A stretch of 64,000 bases of DNA from RU20A sp042610495 (lineage in GTDB: Bacteria; Pseudomonadota; Alphaproteobacteria; Rhizobiales; Rhizobiaceae): NCBI RefSeq assembly GCF_042610495.1, contig NZ_JBHGAP010000013.1, positions 62,001 to 126,000 on the forward strand, read 5' to 3'. This document shows, in pieces, positions 53,771 through 62,094 of this stretch. The notes below the pieces were generated by a model. The model saw only the letters and a program-made list of their open reading frames with translations. It made no database searches and was not told where the DNA came from. A program made the translations under genes and the position numbers. How positions within the stretch are numbered: the first letter of the stretch is position 1; each line of letters opens with the position of its first letter.

Positions 53771-54528
53771 GGTCATCCCGCCCACCCCACCCGGCGCGCT
53801 GCAAATTGGTGTCCGTTCTGCGGCTGCGCATGAGCGAGATGAATCTGACCGGTGCGGAACTTAGAACGCTCAGCGGCTACACGCCCGGTCCGGCCATGAT
53901 GCAACTGCTCCGGGGCAACGCACCGCTACATCCACGGCATGTGCCGCGTCTTGCCGAATGCCTGGAGATCGCGCCAGAGCAGCTCATGCTTCTTGCAGCG
54001 GCATCCGCCATGCACCCGGAAGATGCCACGCATTTTGAGGCATTGACGCCGACGGAAGAGGAGCTGTGCCTTCTACAGGCCCACAGGCGCGCCCGTGAGA
54101 GAGCCGATGATGCTGGCCGCCAATCAGATGCATTCCGGGCACCATTGGCCCCATGGGATCTCATGGCCTGGTCGGCTGAACAGATGGCGCATTGGATACG
54201 GGCAGTGTTCGGTATGCCCACCGCCAACGCCGAGCTGGTGCCGCCCGTGGTCAGTTCAGTCAACCTCCACCTTCGCTTGCTGATCCGGCTTGCACTCAAC
54301 GACAGGGAGTTTGAGCCGAGCCGATGGGATGACGTGCCGGAGGAAACGATCGAGCTGCTTGAGGCCGTGGTCGCCGGAACCCGCCTCCTGCCGATCGAGA
54401 TGGTTGCTGACCTGGCACCGCTCTTGAGGATACCCCGCACGGATCTCCTGGTGCTGGCGATCGAGCAATTTCACGGGAGGGCCGGCAGCGAGGTTGTCGC
54501 AAAGATCCTTGCCGAGACGCCGGAATAG
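53767..54528 (+). CDS. Unassigned HTH-like protein
   Basis: A 253-aa protein. Its N-terminal segment (about 20-80: LRMSEMNLTGAELRTLSGYT, ARLAECLEI-like LAECLEIAPEQLMLLAAAS) looks like a diverged XRE-type HTH followed by a helix. The rest is helical, with repeated TxxELxPPVVSSVNLHLRLL and ETIELLEAVVAGTRLLPIEM stretches. No family recognised. Coupled to the DUF2293-like gene by ATGA. Confidence 0.55.
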   Translation: MRSSRPPHPARCKLVSVLRLRMSEMNLTGAELRTLSGYTPGPAMMQLLRGNAPLHPRHVPRLAECLEIAPEQLMLLAAASAMHPEDATHFEALTPTEEELCLLQAHRRARERADDAGRQSDAFRAPLAPWDLMAWSAEQMAHWIRAVFGMPTANAELVPPVVSSVNLHLRLLIRLALNDREFEPSRWDDVPEETIELLEAVVAGTRLLPIEMVADLAPLLRIPRTDLLVLAIEQFHGRAGSEVVAKILAETPE

Positions 54529-54761
54529 AGCCTGCCCCCGGGCCGTGCAACGGGCTGCCTCTTATAAGCCGGCATACCCTCGGTCCCGCCAAACGCAGCC
54601 ATTCCCCGCTGGCGCCTGGCCCCGCCCTCAAGGCGGCCTGGTGCCATCAGTCCTGCTGTCGAAGCCCGTCGCACGTGCTGCACTCCCCTTCGAGCGCCAC
54701 AACGATCCCACGTGGGCAACGCTATAAATCAGACATCAACAACTGACGAAAAGAGACACAC

Positions 54762-55145
54762 ATGAACAACACCGATTTGCGTAGCGCGATCCTCGAAGCC
54801 GCCACCGCGGCGGGTATCGACCTTGCCTCCCCCGCCGCCAATCAGCCCGGCATTGCCACCGTCCTGGCACGCGTCATCGAAGACGAGGCAAAGCTTCCGC
54901 TCGATCGCGTGGACGACGCCGCTGCATTCCTTGGCTGCGAGGCGGACAGGTTGATGCTGCCTGCGCTGCGTCTGTTCTTCAGTGATGATGCCATCGCGCT
55001 GATCGAACGGGCGCTGCCGCCTGCGCTGACGCCGGCAGAAGAAGCCTGGCTGAAGGTGATCCGTGCGGCGGCCGCTGGCGCAGTCCCGCCACCCACGCGG
55101 TTCGCCCGCAATATGGTCCGAGCGATGCTCGCCCAGAAGGACTGA
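54762..55145 (+). CDS. Unassigned small protein related to the 53767 product
   Basis: A 127-aa protein starting MNNTDLRSAILEAATAAGID. The segment LPLDRVDDAAAFLGCEADRL plus MLPALRLFF resembles LHPRHVPRLAECLEIAPEQLMLLAAA of the 253-aa product upstream. This suggests a shared HTH-like unit. GAAAAGAG precedes the ATG. Function unknown. Confidence 0.5.
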   Translation: MNNTDLRSAILEAATAAGIDLASPAANQPGIATVLARVIEDEAKLPLDRVDDAAAFLGCEADRLMLPALRLFFSDDAIALIERALPPALTPAEEAWLKVIRAAAAGAVPPPTRFARNMVRAMLAQKD

Positions 55146-55226
55146 GCCGCCAAGGCGCAGATGCCGTCGGTGCCGCAAATCCCGGACGCTGCGCGAGGAC
55201 CATCTCGCTCGTCATGTTGCGTACAG

Positions 55227-55691
55227 TCAGATGACAGCGCGCACGTGCTCGCGCAGCGTCAGCAGGGCGCGCTCGGCCACCTCGATTTCCTGCTGGATGA
55301 CCAGGGCCTCGCGGTGGTCAATGCGCTTGTCCTTGAAGGCATGATCGACGGCCTCCAGCACGTCGGCGGCCTCGATGAGGATGCGGTGGGTGGCCCGGGT
55401 GATCTCCTGCTCGGGATCGTCAAGCCCGTCCTCGACCCGCTCGACGGCAACGAGATTGCTGTGGCGCAGCAGATAGCCGACCAGGCGCGGATCGGGAACG
55501 CAGGCAATCAGCGCGGCGATTTCATCGGCGGTGAAGTGCGTACGACCATTCACGCGCGCATAGAGCGCATCGTAACCCATGCCGAGCGCTGCCGCTGCCC
55601 GCTCCAGCGCAACGATCTTTTCGACCACCACAACCTGGTAGACGATCTGCGCAAAGGAGCGGCCGCGATCGAGCCTGATCTTCTGTTCCAT
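55227..55691 (-). CDS. Phage CII-like regulatory protein (PF06892-like)
   Basis: A 154-aa protein. The segment ALGMGYDALYARVNGRTHF with TADEIAALIACVPDPRLVGYLL matches the pattern of the Phage_CP76/CII family of phage regulators. The C-terminal half is a long helix. The start MEQKIRLDRGRSFAQ is chosen because similarity begins there; no strong ribosome site. It supports a prophage or mobile-element origin of this region. Confidence 0.65.
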   Translation of the reverse strand: MEQKIRLDRGRSFAQIVYQVVVVEKIVALERAAAALGMGYDALYARVNGRTHFTADEIAALIACVPDPRLVGYLLRHSNLVAVERVEDGLDDPEQEITRATHRILIEAADVLEAVDHAFKDKRIDHREALVIQQEIEVAERALLTLREHVRAVI

Positions 55692-55866
55692 TCGAACCCC
55701 GGCATAAACACGCTGACCTATGGTTGCCGCAGCTTGCGCGTGTCGTAAAGCCCGATTTTCAAGAGGGTCACTGCGGCTTGGCCTCAATTCGTACAATGCG
55801 CTTTGCGCGACAGTTGCCGGCGCTGTCCCTATGACATCCGCATCACTCGAACGCATGGAGGTTTCG

Positions 55867-56094
55867 ATGATCTTCTTTCTTCTCGTCCTTCTGTTCCTCG
55901 GCATTGCGCTCGGCAAGATCGGCCTTGCCGCGCTTGTCGTGGTGCCGGTGGCGATCGCTGCCGTGATCGGGCTGTTCTCCTTCTTCGCCATGCTCGGCGG
56001 CGTCGAGGGCGCCGGCCAGCTCTTCGGCATCTGCGCGCTGATTACGGCCGCGTTTTTCGGCGGGTGCTATCTGTTCGGGAAGATGCAGGAGTGA
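55867..56094 (+). CDS. Small membrane protein
   Basis: A 75-aa, very hydrophobic protein with two or three transmembrane helices (IFFLLVLLFLGIALG, IGLAALVVVPVAIAAVIGLF and LFGICALITAAFFGGCYLFG). GGAGG lies 5 bp before the ATG at 55867. It lies between the CII-like gene and the III-B operon. No family known. Whether it belongs to the CRISPR module is unclear; the promoter region at 56206 suggests separate transcription. Confidence 0.6.
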   Translation: MIFFLLVLLFLGIALGKIGLAALVVVPVAIAAVIGLFSFFAMLGGVEGAGQLFGICALITAAFFGGCYLFGKMQE

Positions 56095-56205
56095 GGAACA
56101 TGGGCAAAGGACACTCCATGAAAGGCGCGAGGTCGATCGAATCCATACAAGATTATGCAACTATAAGAATCAGCAGGCAATTCCTAATTTTTTCTTTTAC
56201 ACCCG

Positions 56206-56234
56206 TTGCTAAAACAGATTCTCAACCATACGCT
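56206..56234 (+). promoter_or_regulatory. Candidate promoter of the type III-B operon
   Basis: TTGCTA (56206-56211), 17-bp spacer, TACGCT (56229-56234), in a locally AT-rich stretch ahead of cmr1. Weak match, chosen by position only. Confidence 0.35.
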
Positions 56235-56257
56235 GATCTTGTGACCAGCACTGGGGG

Positions 56258-57637
56258 ATGATGGTGGCAACAAGATTGTCAGTTGAATTCGACCTTGTAA
56301 CCCCGATGTTCCTTGGAGGCGCGGAACAGGAGGCGACGCGCTTTCGCGAGGCAAGCCTCAAGGGGGCGTTGTGCTTCTGGTGGCGCGTCCTGAATTATGG
56401 AAAGTACTGCGCGGGGGCGGCGCCAGATACACGAGAATACAACGAGGCAATCCGAGCATTCCGTGCCCGTGAAACGGCGGTCTTCGGAGGACCTGGCAAG
56501 CAGTCGTCTTTCCTTCTGAAAACAACGTCTTCTCTCAGCTCAAACCGAATCGTGGAGGCTGGCACAGTTCTCAGCAAGACTGGTGAGGCGATCCAAGCAC
56601 CCAGGCTGGTAGGCGCAGACCACTGCGATCCCAACACAATCGGGCCGGGCGCACGCTACCTCGCTTACGGGCTCGTGGACGCCGCGAGCGTGAGGAAGGA
56701 CAATCAACAGAATTGGACAGTTGCGAACGCAAAATCCATTGCGGGACGTCTCGTAAGACCCTGCATCCGGCAGAATACCCGCCTCGCCTTCAATATTCTG
56801 ATGCGAGATGCTCAACCTGATATCAATCAGGAGTTGATCGATGTCATCAAGGCACTGGGTCTGCTCGGAGGCCTTGGCGCACGGGTCAGGCGGGGGCTGG
56901 GAAGCCTTAGCCTTCGCACACTCGACGGGGAGGACATGCAGATTTCGTCGCTGGCGGACTACCAAAAGGCGATTGAACAGCATTTCGGCCTGAGAAAGCG
57001 GCATGCGTTCAAGGACGCGCAGATCACTGCCCTGTCGAAAGATTCGATGATCTCGATCAGCAAAGAAGAAAAAGCCAATCCGCTTGATGTCCTCAACGAC
57101 GTTGGCGAAGCCATGCAGCTTTACCGCGCCTGGGGATTCAAGGGCCAGCAGCACCCCCACCACATGATCAACGGCGTCAAAGCCGAACAAAATTTCAGAG
57201 ACGACCACGACTGGTCGAAGGGCAGCCGCCCGGGACATGTTCCACTCCGGACGGCGTTCGGCCTTCCGCATGCCTACAAGTCCGGCGCACGTGTCAGCGG
57301 ACCGCGTGTGACAGATGAGCCCCCCTATGACCGCCGGGCGAGTCCGCTCTTCATTCACATTCACAAGCTCGGTGACGATCGCTTTTGCGCCGCGCTTTCA
57401 CTCCTGCCTGCACAGTTTCTTCCAAAAGTTGAACACACGACAGGCAGACCGAAAGCTGTGGCGGTCGAAACCAAAGTGTCCAACCGGGCGACAAACCTCG
57501 CCTACGACTTCGAGCGAGATGGCTTACCAGTCCTCGAGCACTTCCTGTCACAGGAATCACCACCAAAGGGTGACAAGCCCTTCAGCAAGAAGGGTCCCTA
57601 CCTCAAACTCCGTCCAATCTTTTCGAGGGAAGGCTGA
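56258..57637 (+). CDS. cmr1: Cmr1 (Cas7-like RAMP), type III-B
   Basis: A 459-aa protein. The N-terminal signature FDLVTPMFLGGAEQEATRFR followed by EASLKGALCFWWR is diagnostic of Cmr1. A second RAMP glycine loop GGLGARVRRGLGSL lies near residue 210. Cmr1 caps the 3' end of the III-B complex. Codon use appears less GC-biased than in cas10. Its stop overlaps the cas10 start (TGATG). Confidence 0.93.
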   Translation: MMVATRLSVEFDLVTPMFLGGAEQEATRFREASLKGALCFWWRVLNYGKYCAGAAPDTREYNEAIRAFRARETAVFGGPGKQSSFLLKTTSSLSSNRIVEAGTVLSKTGEAIQAPRLVGADHCDPNTIGPGARYLAYGLVDAASVRKDNQQNWTVANAKSIAGRLVRPCIRQNTRLAFNILMRDAQPDINQELIDVIKALGLLGGLGARVRRGLGSLSLRTLDGEDMQISSLADYQKAIEQHFGLRKRHAFKDAQITALSKDSMISISKEEKANPLDVLNDVGEAMQLYRAWGFKGQQHPHHMINGVKAEQNFRDDHDWSKGSRPGHVPLRTAFGLPHAYKSGARVSGPRVTDEPPYDRRASPLFIHIHKLGDDRFCAALSLLPAQFLPKVEHTTGRPKAVAVETKVSNRATNLAYDFERDGLPVLEHFLSQESPPKGDKPFSKKGPYLKLRPIFSREG

Positions 57638-59655
57638 TGACGCGCATTCTGCATTTCAGCCTGGGACCGGTCCAGGGCTTCATCGCCGATGCACGGCGCA
57701 CGCGCGATCTGTGGGCCGGATCCTTCCTCCTGTCGTGGCTCTCGGGCAAGGCAATGGAAGCGCTCATCGCAAAGGGCGGGACGATCATCTTTCCGGATAT
57801 CGCGGGGGACGACATCTTCCGGGCCATCTGCGCAAGTTCGTCCGGCAAAAAAGTGCCGGAAGCGCCCTTCGTCGGATCCCTGCCGAACCGGTTCAAGGCT
57901 GATGTCAGCGCTGTCTCGGGCGACGCTGGCAAGATCTGCGTGTCGGCGATTGAAAATGCCTGGAAGGCGCTTTCCGAGGCAATCTGGACGCAGTTCATCG
58001 AGCCCGTCGCCGACAAAGGGCTTGGGACGCGCGCGATCTGGGATCGGCAGATCCTGTCCTTCTGGCAGACCGCCTGGGTCGCGGGAGACGATGGGCAGGA
58101 CGATGTCACATGGCTCGACCAGCGCAAGAACTGGCGCGACGAGTTGCAGTTCATCGACGGCACCGCCAGCGAAGAAGGCGGCGACCTTTGCGTGTTGATG
58201 GGCAATTACCAGGAGATATCAGGGTATAGCCGGCTGAAGAACAGGGTCGATCAGGATGCGTTCTATGCCGCGCTGCGCGAAAAGACCTATCAACACAGCG
58301 ACTCTCGTCGGCGGCTCGGCGAACTGAATATTGGCACGTCGGAACGCCTTTGCGCCATCGCGCTGGTCAAGCGGCTCTTTCCGCTGCTGGATGATCTTGA
58401 GGAGGCTGACATCCTCGGCTGGCGGCCGGGAGGCGATGCGGTCAATGTCGTCAACTGGCCGTCGGTGAGCTATATGGCCGCCCTTCCCTGGCTGCAATGG
58501 GCCGAGCGATCGACCACCGAGACGGAGCGTGAGCGTTTTGTCGACAGCGTGCGTCAATCCCTCGGACAAAGTGAAAGCGGCTTCTTCGGGGAAACCACGA
58601 CCCAGCTGTTCGGCCTGCCCAAGACGAAGTTCTTTGCCCTTGACGGTCACCTTCTGCACCGGGACGGGCTGATCACATGGCCGCTGACGCCCACCGGCGA
58701 GCGTGGCAATCTTCTGGCTGCCTACGATCACCTGACCCGCGACACGCCGGAGCGGCAGGGGCTGAGCCCCACCGAGTTCTACGCCCTGCTTCTGATGGAC
58801 GGCGACCGCATCGGGGAACATGTCGGAACGCATTCCGATGTCATCAAGGACGGGCTTTCGCGTTTCACCCGTGCGGTCAAGGACTACTTCGCGCCGGGCA
58901 AGGGCGCAAACCCGTCGGACGGCGCGCTGATCTACGCCGGCGGCGACGACGTGCTGGCGCTGCTGCCGCTGGATACCGCACTTGATGCGGCGCGCGCCTT
59001 GCGCAGGGCCTATCAGGAGGCGTTTCACGCGGCGATGGCGTCATCGAAGCTTGAAAAGGCCGATTTCACGATTTCAGGCACGATCGTGATCGCGCAGTAC
59101 AAGATCGCCTTGCGCACGGTGCTGGATACCGCGCATCATTATCTCGATAAGATCGCCAAGAAGGCCAACGGGCGTGACAGTCTGTCCCTTGCCGTTTTGA
59201 AACCCGGTGGCATTGCCGTGGACTGGACGACAACGTGGGATCCGGTGCAGGAAGCGGAGCCGAATCCGATCGACTGTCTCCTCGAGGTCGCGCGCGCGCC
59301 ACATCAGTATTCGACCGGATTTCTCTATAATGTCCGGTCGAGATACGCCCCGCTTACCGACCAGTCTCTCTCAGAACAGGAGGCTCGGAAGGCGGAGGGT
59401 TTACTTTTCTCCCGTCGCAACGTCGTGCGTGCCCTGCTTTCGGCGGAATACAGGAAGCAACCCCGGCGTTCGGACCTGCCCGCGGAGGCGGTTGACGCCG
59501 CGGTCAAGCCCCTTCTTCACATCGGCTTTACGCCGTTTCGCCAGAAAAACGAGAAACATGTCTCGGCTAGCTACCAGTTCGATAGCGCGATTCTGGCGCA
59601 TTTCCTCGGCGCAGAAAGCCTGTGGAACGGGACGACGGGAAAGCGAGGCGATTGA
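57637..59655 (+). CDS. cas10: Cas10/Cmr2, type III-B, GGDD cyclase intact, no HD domain
   Basis: A 672-aa protein beginning at once with the Cmr2 first Palm-type segment LHFSLGPVQGFIADARRTRD. There is no N-terminal HD nuclease, which would add about 200 residues. The nucleotide-binding segment is FYALLLMDGDRIGEH, and the cyclase motif GGDD is at 435-438 (IYAGGDDVLALL). It should make cyclic oligoadenylate when target RNA is bound, but not cut DNA by an HD site. Followed by cmr3. Confidence 0.93.
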   Translation: MTRILHFSLGPVQGFIADARRTRDLWAGSFLLSWLSGKAMEALIAKGGTIIFPDIAGDDIFRAICASSSGKKVPEAPFVGSLPNRFKADVSAVSGDAGKICVSAIENAWKALSEAIWTQFIEPVADKGLGTRAIWDRQILSFWQTAWVAGDDGQDDVTWLDQRKNWRDELQFIDGTASEEGGDLCVLMGNYQEISGYSRLKNRVDQDAFYAALREKTYQHSDSRRRLGELNIGTSERLCAIALVKRLFPLLDDLEEADILGWRPGGDAVNVVNWPSVSYMAALPWLQWAERSTTETERERFVDSVRQSLGQSESGFFGETTTQLFGLPKTKFFALDGHLLHRDGLITWPLTPTGERGNLLAAYDHLTRDTPERQGLSPTEFYALLLMDGDRIGEHVGTHSDVIKDGLSRFTRAVKDYFAPGKGANPSDGALIYAGGDDVLALLPLDTALDAARALRRAYQEAFHAAMASSKLEKADFTISGTIVIAQYKIALRTVLDTAHHYLDKIAKKANGRDSLSLAVLKPGGIAVDWTTTWDPVQEAEPNPIDCLLEVARAPHQYSTGFLYNVRSRYAPLTDQSLSEQEARKAEGLLFSRRNVVRALLSAEYRKQPRRSDLPAEAVDAAVKPLLHIGFTPFRQKNEKHVSASYQFDSAILAHFLGAESLWNGTTGKRGD

Positions 59656-59657
59656 CC

Positions 59658-60764
59658 ATGACGTCATCCGTTCGACACCTGATCTTCGAGGCCATTGACA
59701 GCTTGATGTTTCGCGATGGCCGTCCGTTCAACCAGGCCGACGAGGGTGCGAGCCGGGCCGTCAGCGTGTTCCCGCCGCATCCGCCCAGCCTGGTCGGGGC
59801 TGCCCGCGTCGCACTCTGGTCGCTGATCGATCCGCAGCGCAAGACCTGGAACCCGTCAAGGCTCGGAGACGGAACCGACTGGCGCCGAGCCGGTTGCCTC
59901 GGGCCTCTCGCCTTCTCCGCGCCCACGGTCCTGCGCGCAGGTCAGCCGCTCTATCGCATCCCCTTTCATGTCATGGAAGGCAAGGGCGCCGCTGGCGATA
60001 CACTTGTCCGCCTGGCGCCCGGAAAGGGACGAACCTGCGATCTCGGATCCGATGTCCAACTGCCATCGGCCACGAGCGACGTCGTCGGAATTAAACCGAT
60101 CGAAAGCCGGTGGGTGACATCGGCGGGGATGGCCAAAATTGCTTCGGGGGCCTTGCCGGCGAAGGACGATGTGATCGAGACAGATCATCTGTGGGCGATG
60201 GAAACGCGCGTGGGCATCGGTATCGACGCAACGGCCAGATCCGTCACCCCGGGTGCGCTCTACACGGCAACCCACGTCCGCATGGCAAGAGATGTGTCGA
60301 TCGGGCTTGCCATGACCGGCTGGGACACCGACGGCGACGCGGCGAACGGCATCGAAACGCTCGACGTTCTCCAGCCTTTCGGGGGCGAGCATCGCATGGC
60401 GAGCGTCTCCGTGTCGGCGGATGGGTGGTCGGCCCCGAAAAGGTCGCTGTCCCCGGCAAACAATCGCTACTGCGTCATCCTCACCTCCTCTTTCGTGCCT
60501 GAAGCGGCGCTGGAGCCCGGTGGGCGGCTGGGGGATCTGCCCGGCACGATCGTCAGCGCCTGCCTTGGCAAGGCGGTGCCGATTGGCGGCTGGGATTCAA
60601 AGGCCCGGCAGCCGATCCCCCTGCGCCGGGCCATACCGGCGGGATCGGTTTTCTTCATGAAACTCGAAGAAGGCGAGGCCGTGCCGCCGGACAGCCCCAT
60701 CGGCGCCGGGCTAGGAATGGGCGCCGCATGGGGCTTTGGCCAGTATCTTATTGGATCATGGTGA
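59658..60764 (+). CDS. cmr3: Cmr3 (Cas5-like RAMP), type III-B
   Basis: A 368-aa protein. EAIDSLMFRDGRPFNQADEG is the Cmr3 signature. VFPPHPPSLVGAARVAL is the first RAMP element, and the C-terminal Gly-rich loop is GLGMGAAWGFGQYLIGSW. It binds the crRNA 5' handle beside Cas10. ATG at 59658 follows cas10 by 2 bp. Confidence 0.92.
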   Translation: MTSSVRHLIFEAIDSLMFRDGRPFNQADEGASRAVSVFPPHPPSLVGAARVALWSLIDPQRKTWNPSRLGDGTDWRRAGCLGPLAFSAPTVLRAGQPLYRIPFHVMEGKGAAGDTLVRLAPGKGRTCDLGSDVQLPSATSDVVGIKPIESRWVTSAGMAKIASGALPAKDDVIETDHLWAMETRVGIGIDATARSVTPGALYTATHVRMARDVSIGLAMTGWDTDGDAANGIETLDVLQPFGGEHRMASVSVSADGWSAPKRSLSPANNRYCVILTSSFVPEAALEPGGRLGDLPGTIVSACLGKAVPIGGWDSKARQPIPLRRAIPAGSVFFMKLEEGEAVPPDSPIGAGLGMGAAWGFGQYLIGSW

Positions 60765-60776
60765 CGGAGATCAGTG

Positions 60777-61652
60777 GTGAGCAAGACTCTTGAAGCGACG
60801 ATCCTGTCGCTGGTTGCAGAAACCCATATTCATGTCGGGACCGGACAATCCGCCGGCGCCCTCGACCTGCCGGTGGCGCGGGAGCGGGCGACAAGCTACC
60901 CCTTCGTGCCGGGTTCCGGTGTCAAGGGTGCGCTGAGGGTCTGGTCGGGTGAAAAAGCTCAGTTCGGCCAGAGCGCCATCGACCGCCTTTTCGGGCCGAA
61001 AGGCGCCGGGGGTGCGGATGCCGGGGACGACCTGCAGGCCGGCAACCTGCTCGTTTCCGATGCACGCCTGCTGCTGCTTCCGGTGCGCTCGCTCACGGAT
61101 GCCTTCAAATGGGTCACCTGCCCGGCGCTGCTGGATCGCTTCTGGCGGGATATGCGGCGCGCCGGCCTTGAAGGGCTTCCGGCACTGCCTTCGATATCGG
61201 TGGAATCCGGCACCTATCTGGGTGCGGCAACCAGGGACGCGACGATCGGGCTTGAAGAGCGGGAGTTCTCCCACGGCGGCGACATTCCCGCGGACACCCT
61301 CGATTTCCTGAAGACGCACGTGCTGCAGGCGGCGGCAGGCTTTGTCGACCGCCGCCTGATCCTTCTGTCGGACGATAACTTCACATTTTTCGCGCGCTAT
61401 GCGCTTCCGGTGATGACGCGCAACGTGCTGGGCGACGACAAGATCAGCAGCAACCTCTGGCATGAAGAGAGCCTGGCGCCCGACACGGTGCTCTATCTGC
61501 TGCTGGGAGAGCGGCGGGCCGATGCTGTCAGCCTCCTTCGCGCGGCGATCGGGAAGCAGCCATACATTCAGATGGGCGGAAACGAGACCATCGGCCAGGG
61601 CTGGTTCCGGGCAGCCTTCGTCACCGGCCCGGCAGGAGGCAGCAATGCCTGA
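60777..61652 (+). CDS. cmr4: Cmr4 (Cas7), backbone RNase of type III-B
   Basis: A 291-aa RAMP protein. HVGTGQSAGALDLPVARERA with YPFVPGSGVKGALR is the Cmr4 signature. Asp30 corresponds to the catalytic Asp that cuts target RNA at 6-nt intervals in characterised Cmr complexes. GTG at 60777 is preferred because GGAG is 7 bp upstream; GTG at 60774 is also possible. It overlaps cmr5 by 8 bp. Confidence 0.93.
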   Translation: MSKTLEATILSLVAETHIHVGTGQSAGALDLPVARERATSYPFVPGSGVKGALRVWSGEKAQFGQSAIDRLFGPKGAGGADAGDDLQAGNLLVSDARLLLLPVRSLTDAFKWVTCPALLDRFWRDMRRAGLEGLPALPSISVESGTYLGAATRDATIGLEEREFSHGGDIPADTLDFLKTHVLQAAAGFVDRRLILLSDDNFTFFARYALPVMTRNVLGDDKISSNLWHEESLAPDTVLYLLLGERRADAVSLLRAAIGKQPYIQMGGNETIGQGWFRAAFVTGPAGGSNA

Positions 61653-62094
61653 TGCAAAACCCCAAACCAAACCGTCCCTTGACCAGAAGCGCGCGCTGCA
61701 TGCGCTCGCACGCATCGAGAGCCGCCAGACGGAAAAAGATGCTCCCGCTAGCTACGGGAAATACGTTTCCTATGTGAAGGGCCTCCCGGCCACGATCATC
61801 CAGAGCGGGTTTGGCCAGGCGCTGGCGATGCTCAACGCGGGCAGCAAGCCCGGGCATCGCGCCCTTTTTGCCGATGTCGCCGACTGGCTCTGCGATGGCT
61901 GGACCTCGGGACCCGTCCGCCAAAGTTTACCGCCGATGCCCACCGATCCGCAGGAACGCGCCAAGCGGATTTTTCAGACCATCATGACGGATGAAAAAAC
62001 GTATCTGCAGGTGCAGGCCGAAACCATGGCCTATCTGGAATGGCTGAAGAAGTTCGCTGTCGCCTTTCTGCGGGATGAGGGAGGGGCCGAATGA
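61645..62094 (+). CDS. cmr5: Cmr5 (Cas11), small subunit of type III-B
   Basis: A 149-aa helical protein. LDQKRALHALARIESRQTE, YVKGLPATIIQSGFGQALAM and the C-terminal YLEWLKKFAVAFLRDEG are typical of Cmr5. AGGAGG sits 6 bp before the ATG inside the end of cmr4. It overlaps cmr6 by 4 bp. Confidence 0.92.
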   Translation: MPDAKPQTKPSLDQKRALHALARIESRQTEKDAPASYGKYVSYVKGLPATIIQSGFGQALAMLNAGSKPGHRALFADVADWLCDGWTSGPVRQSLPPMPTDPQERAKRIFQTIMTDEKTYLQVQAETMAYLEWLKKFAVAFLRDEGGAE

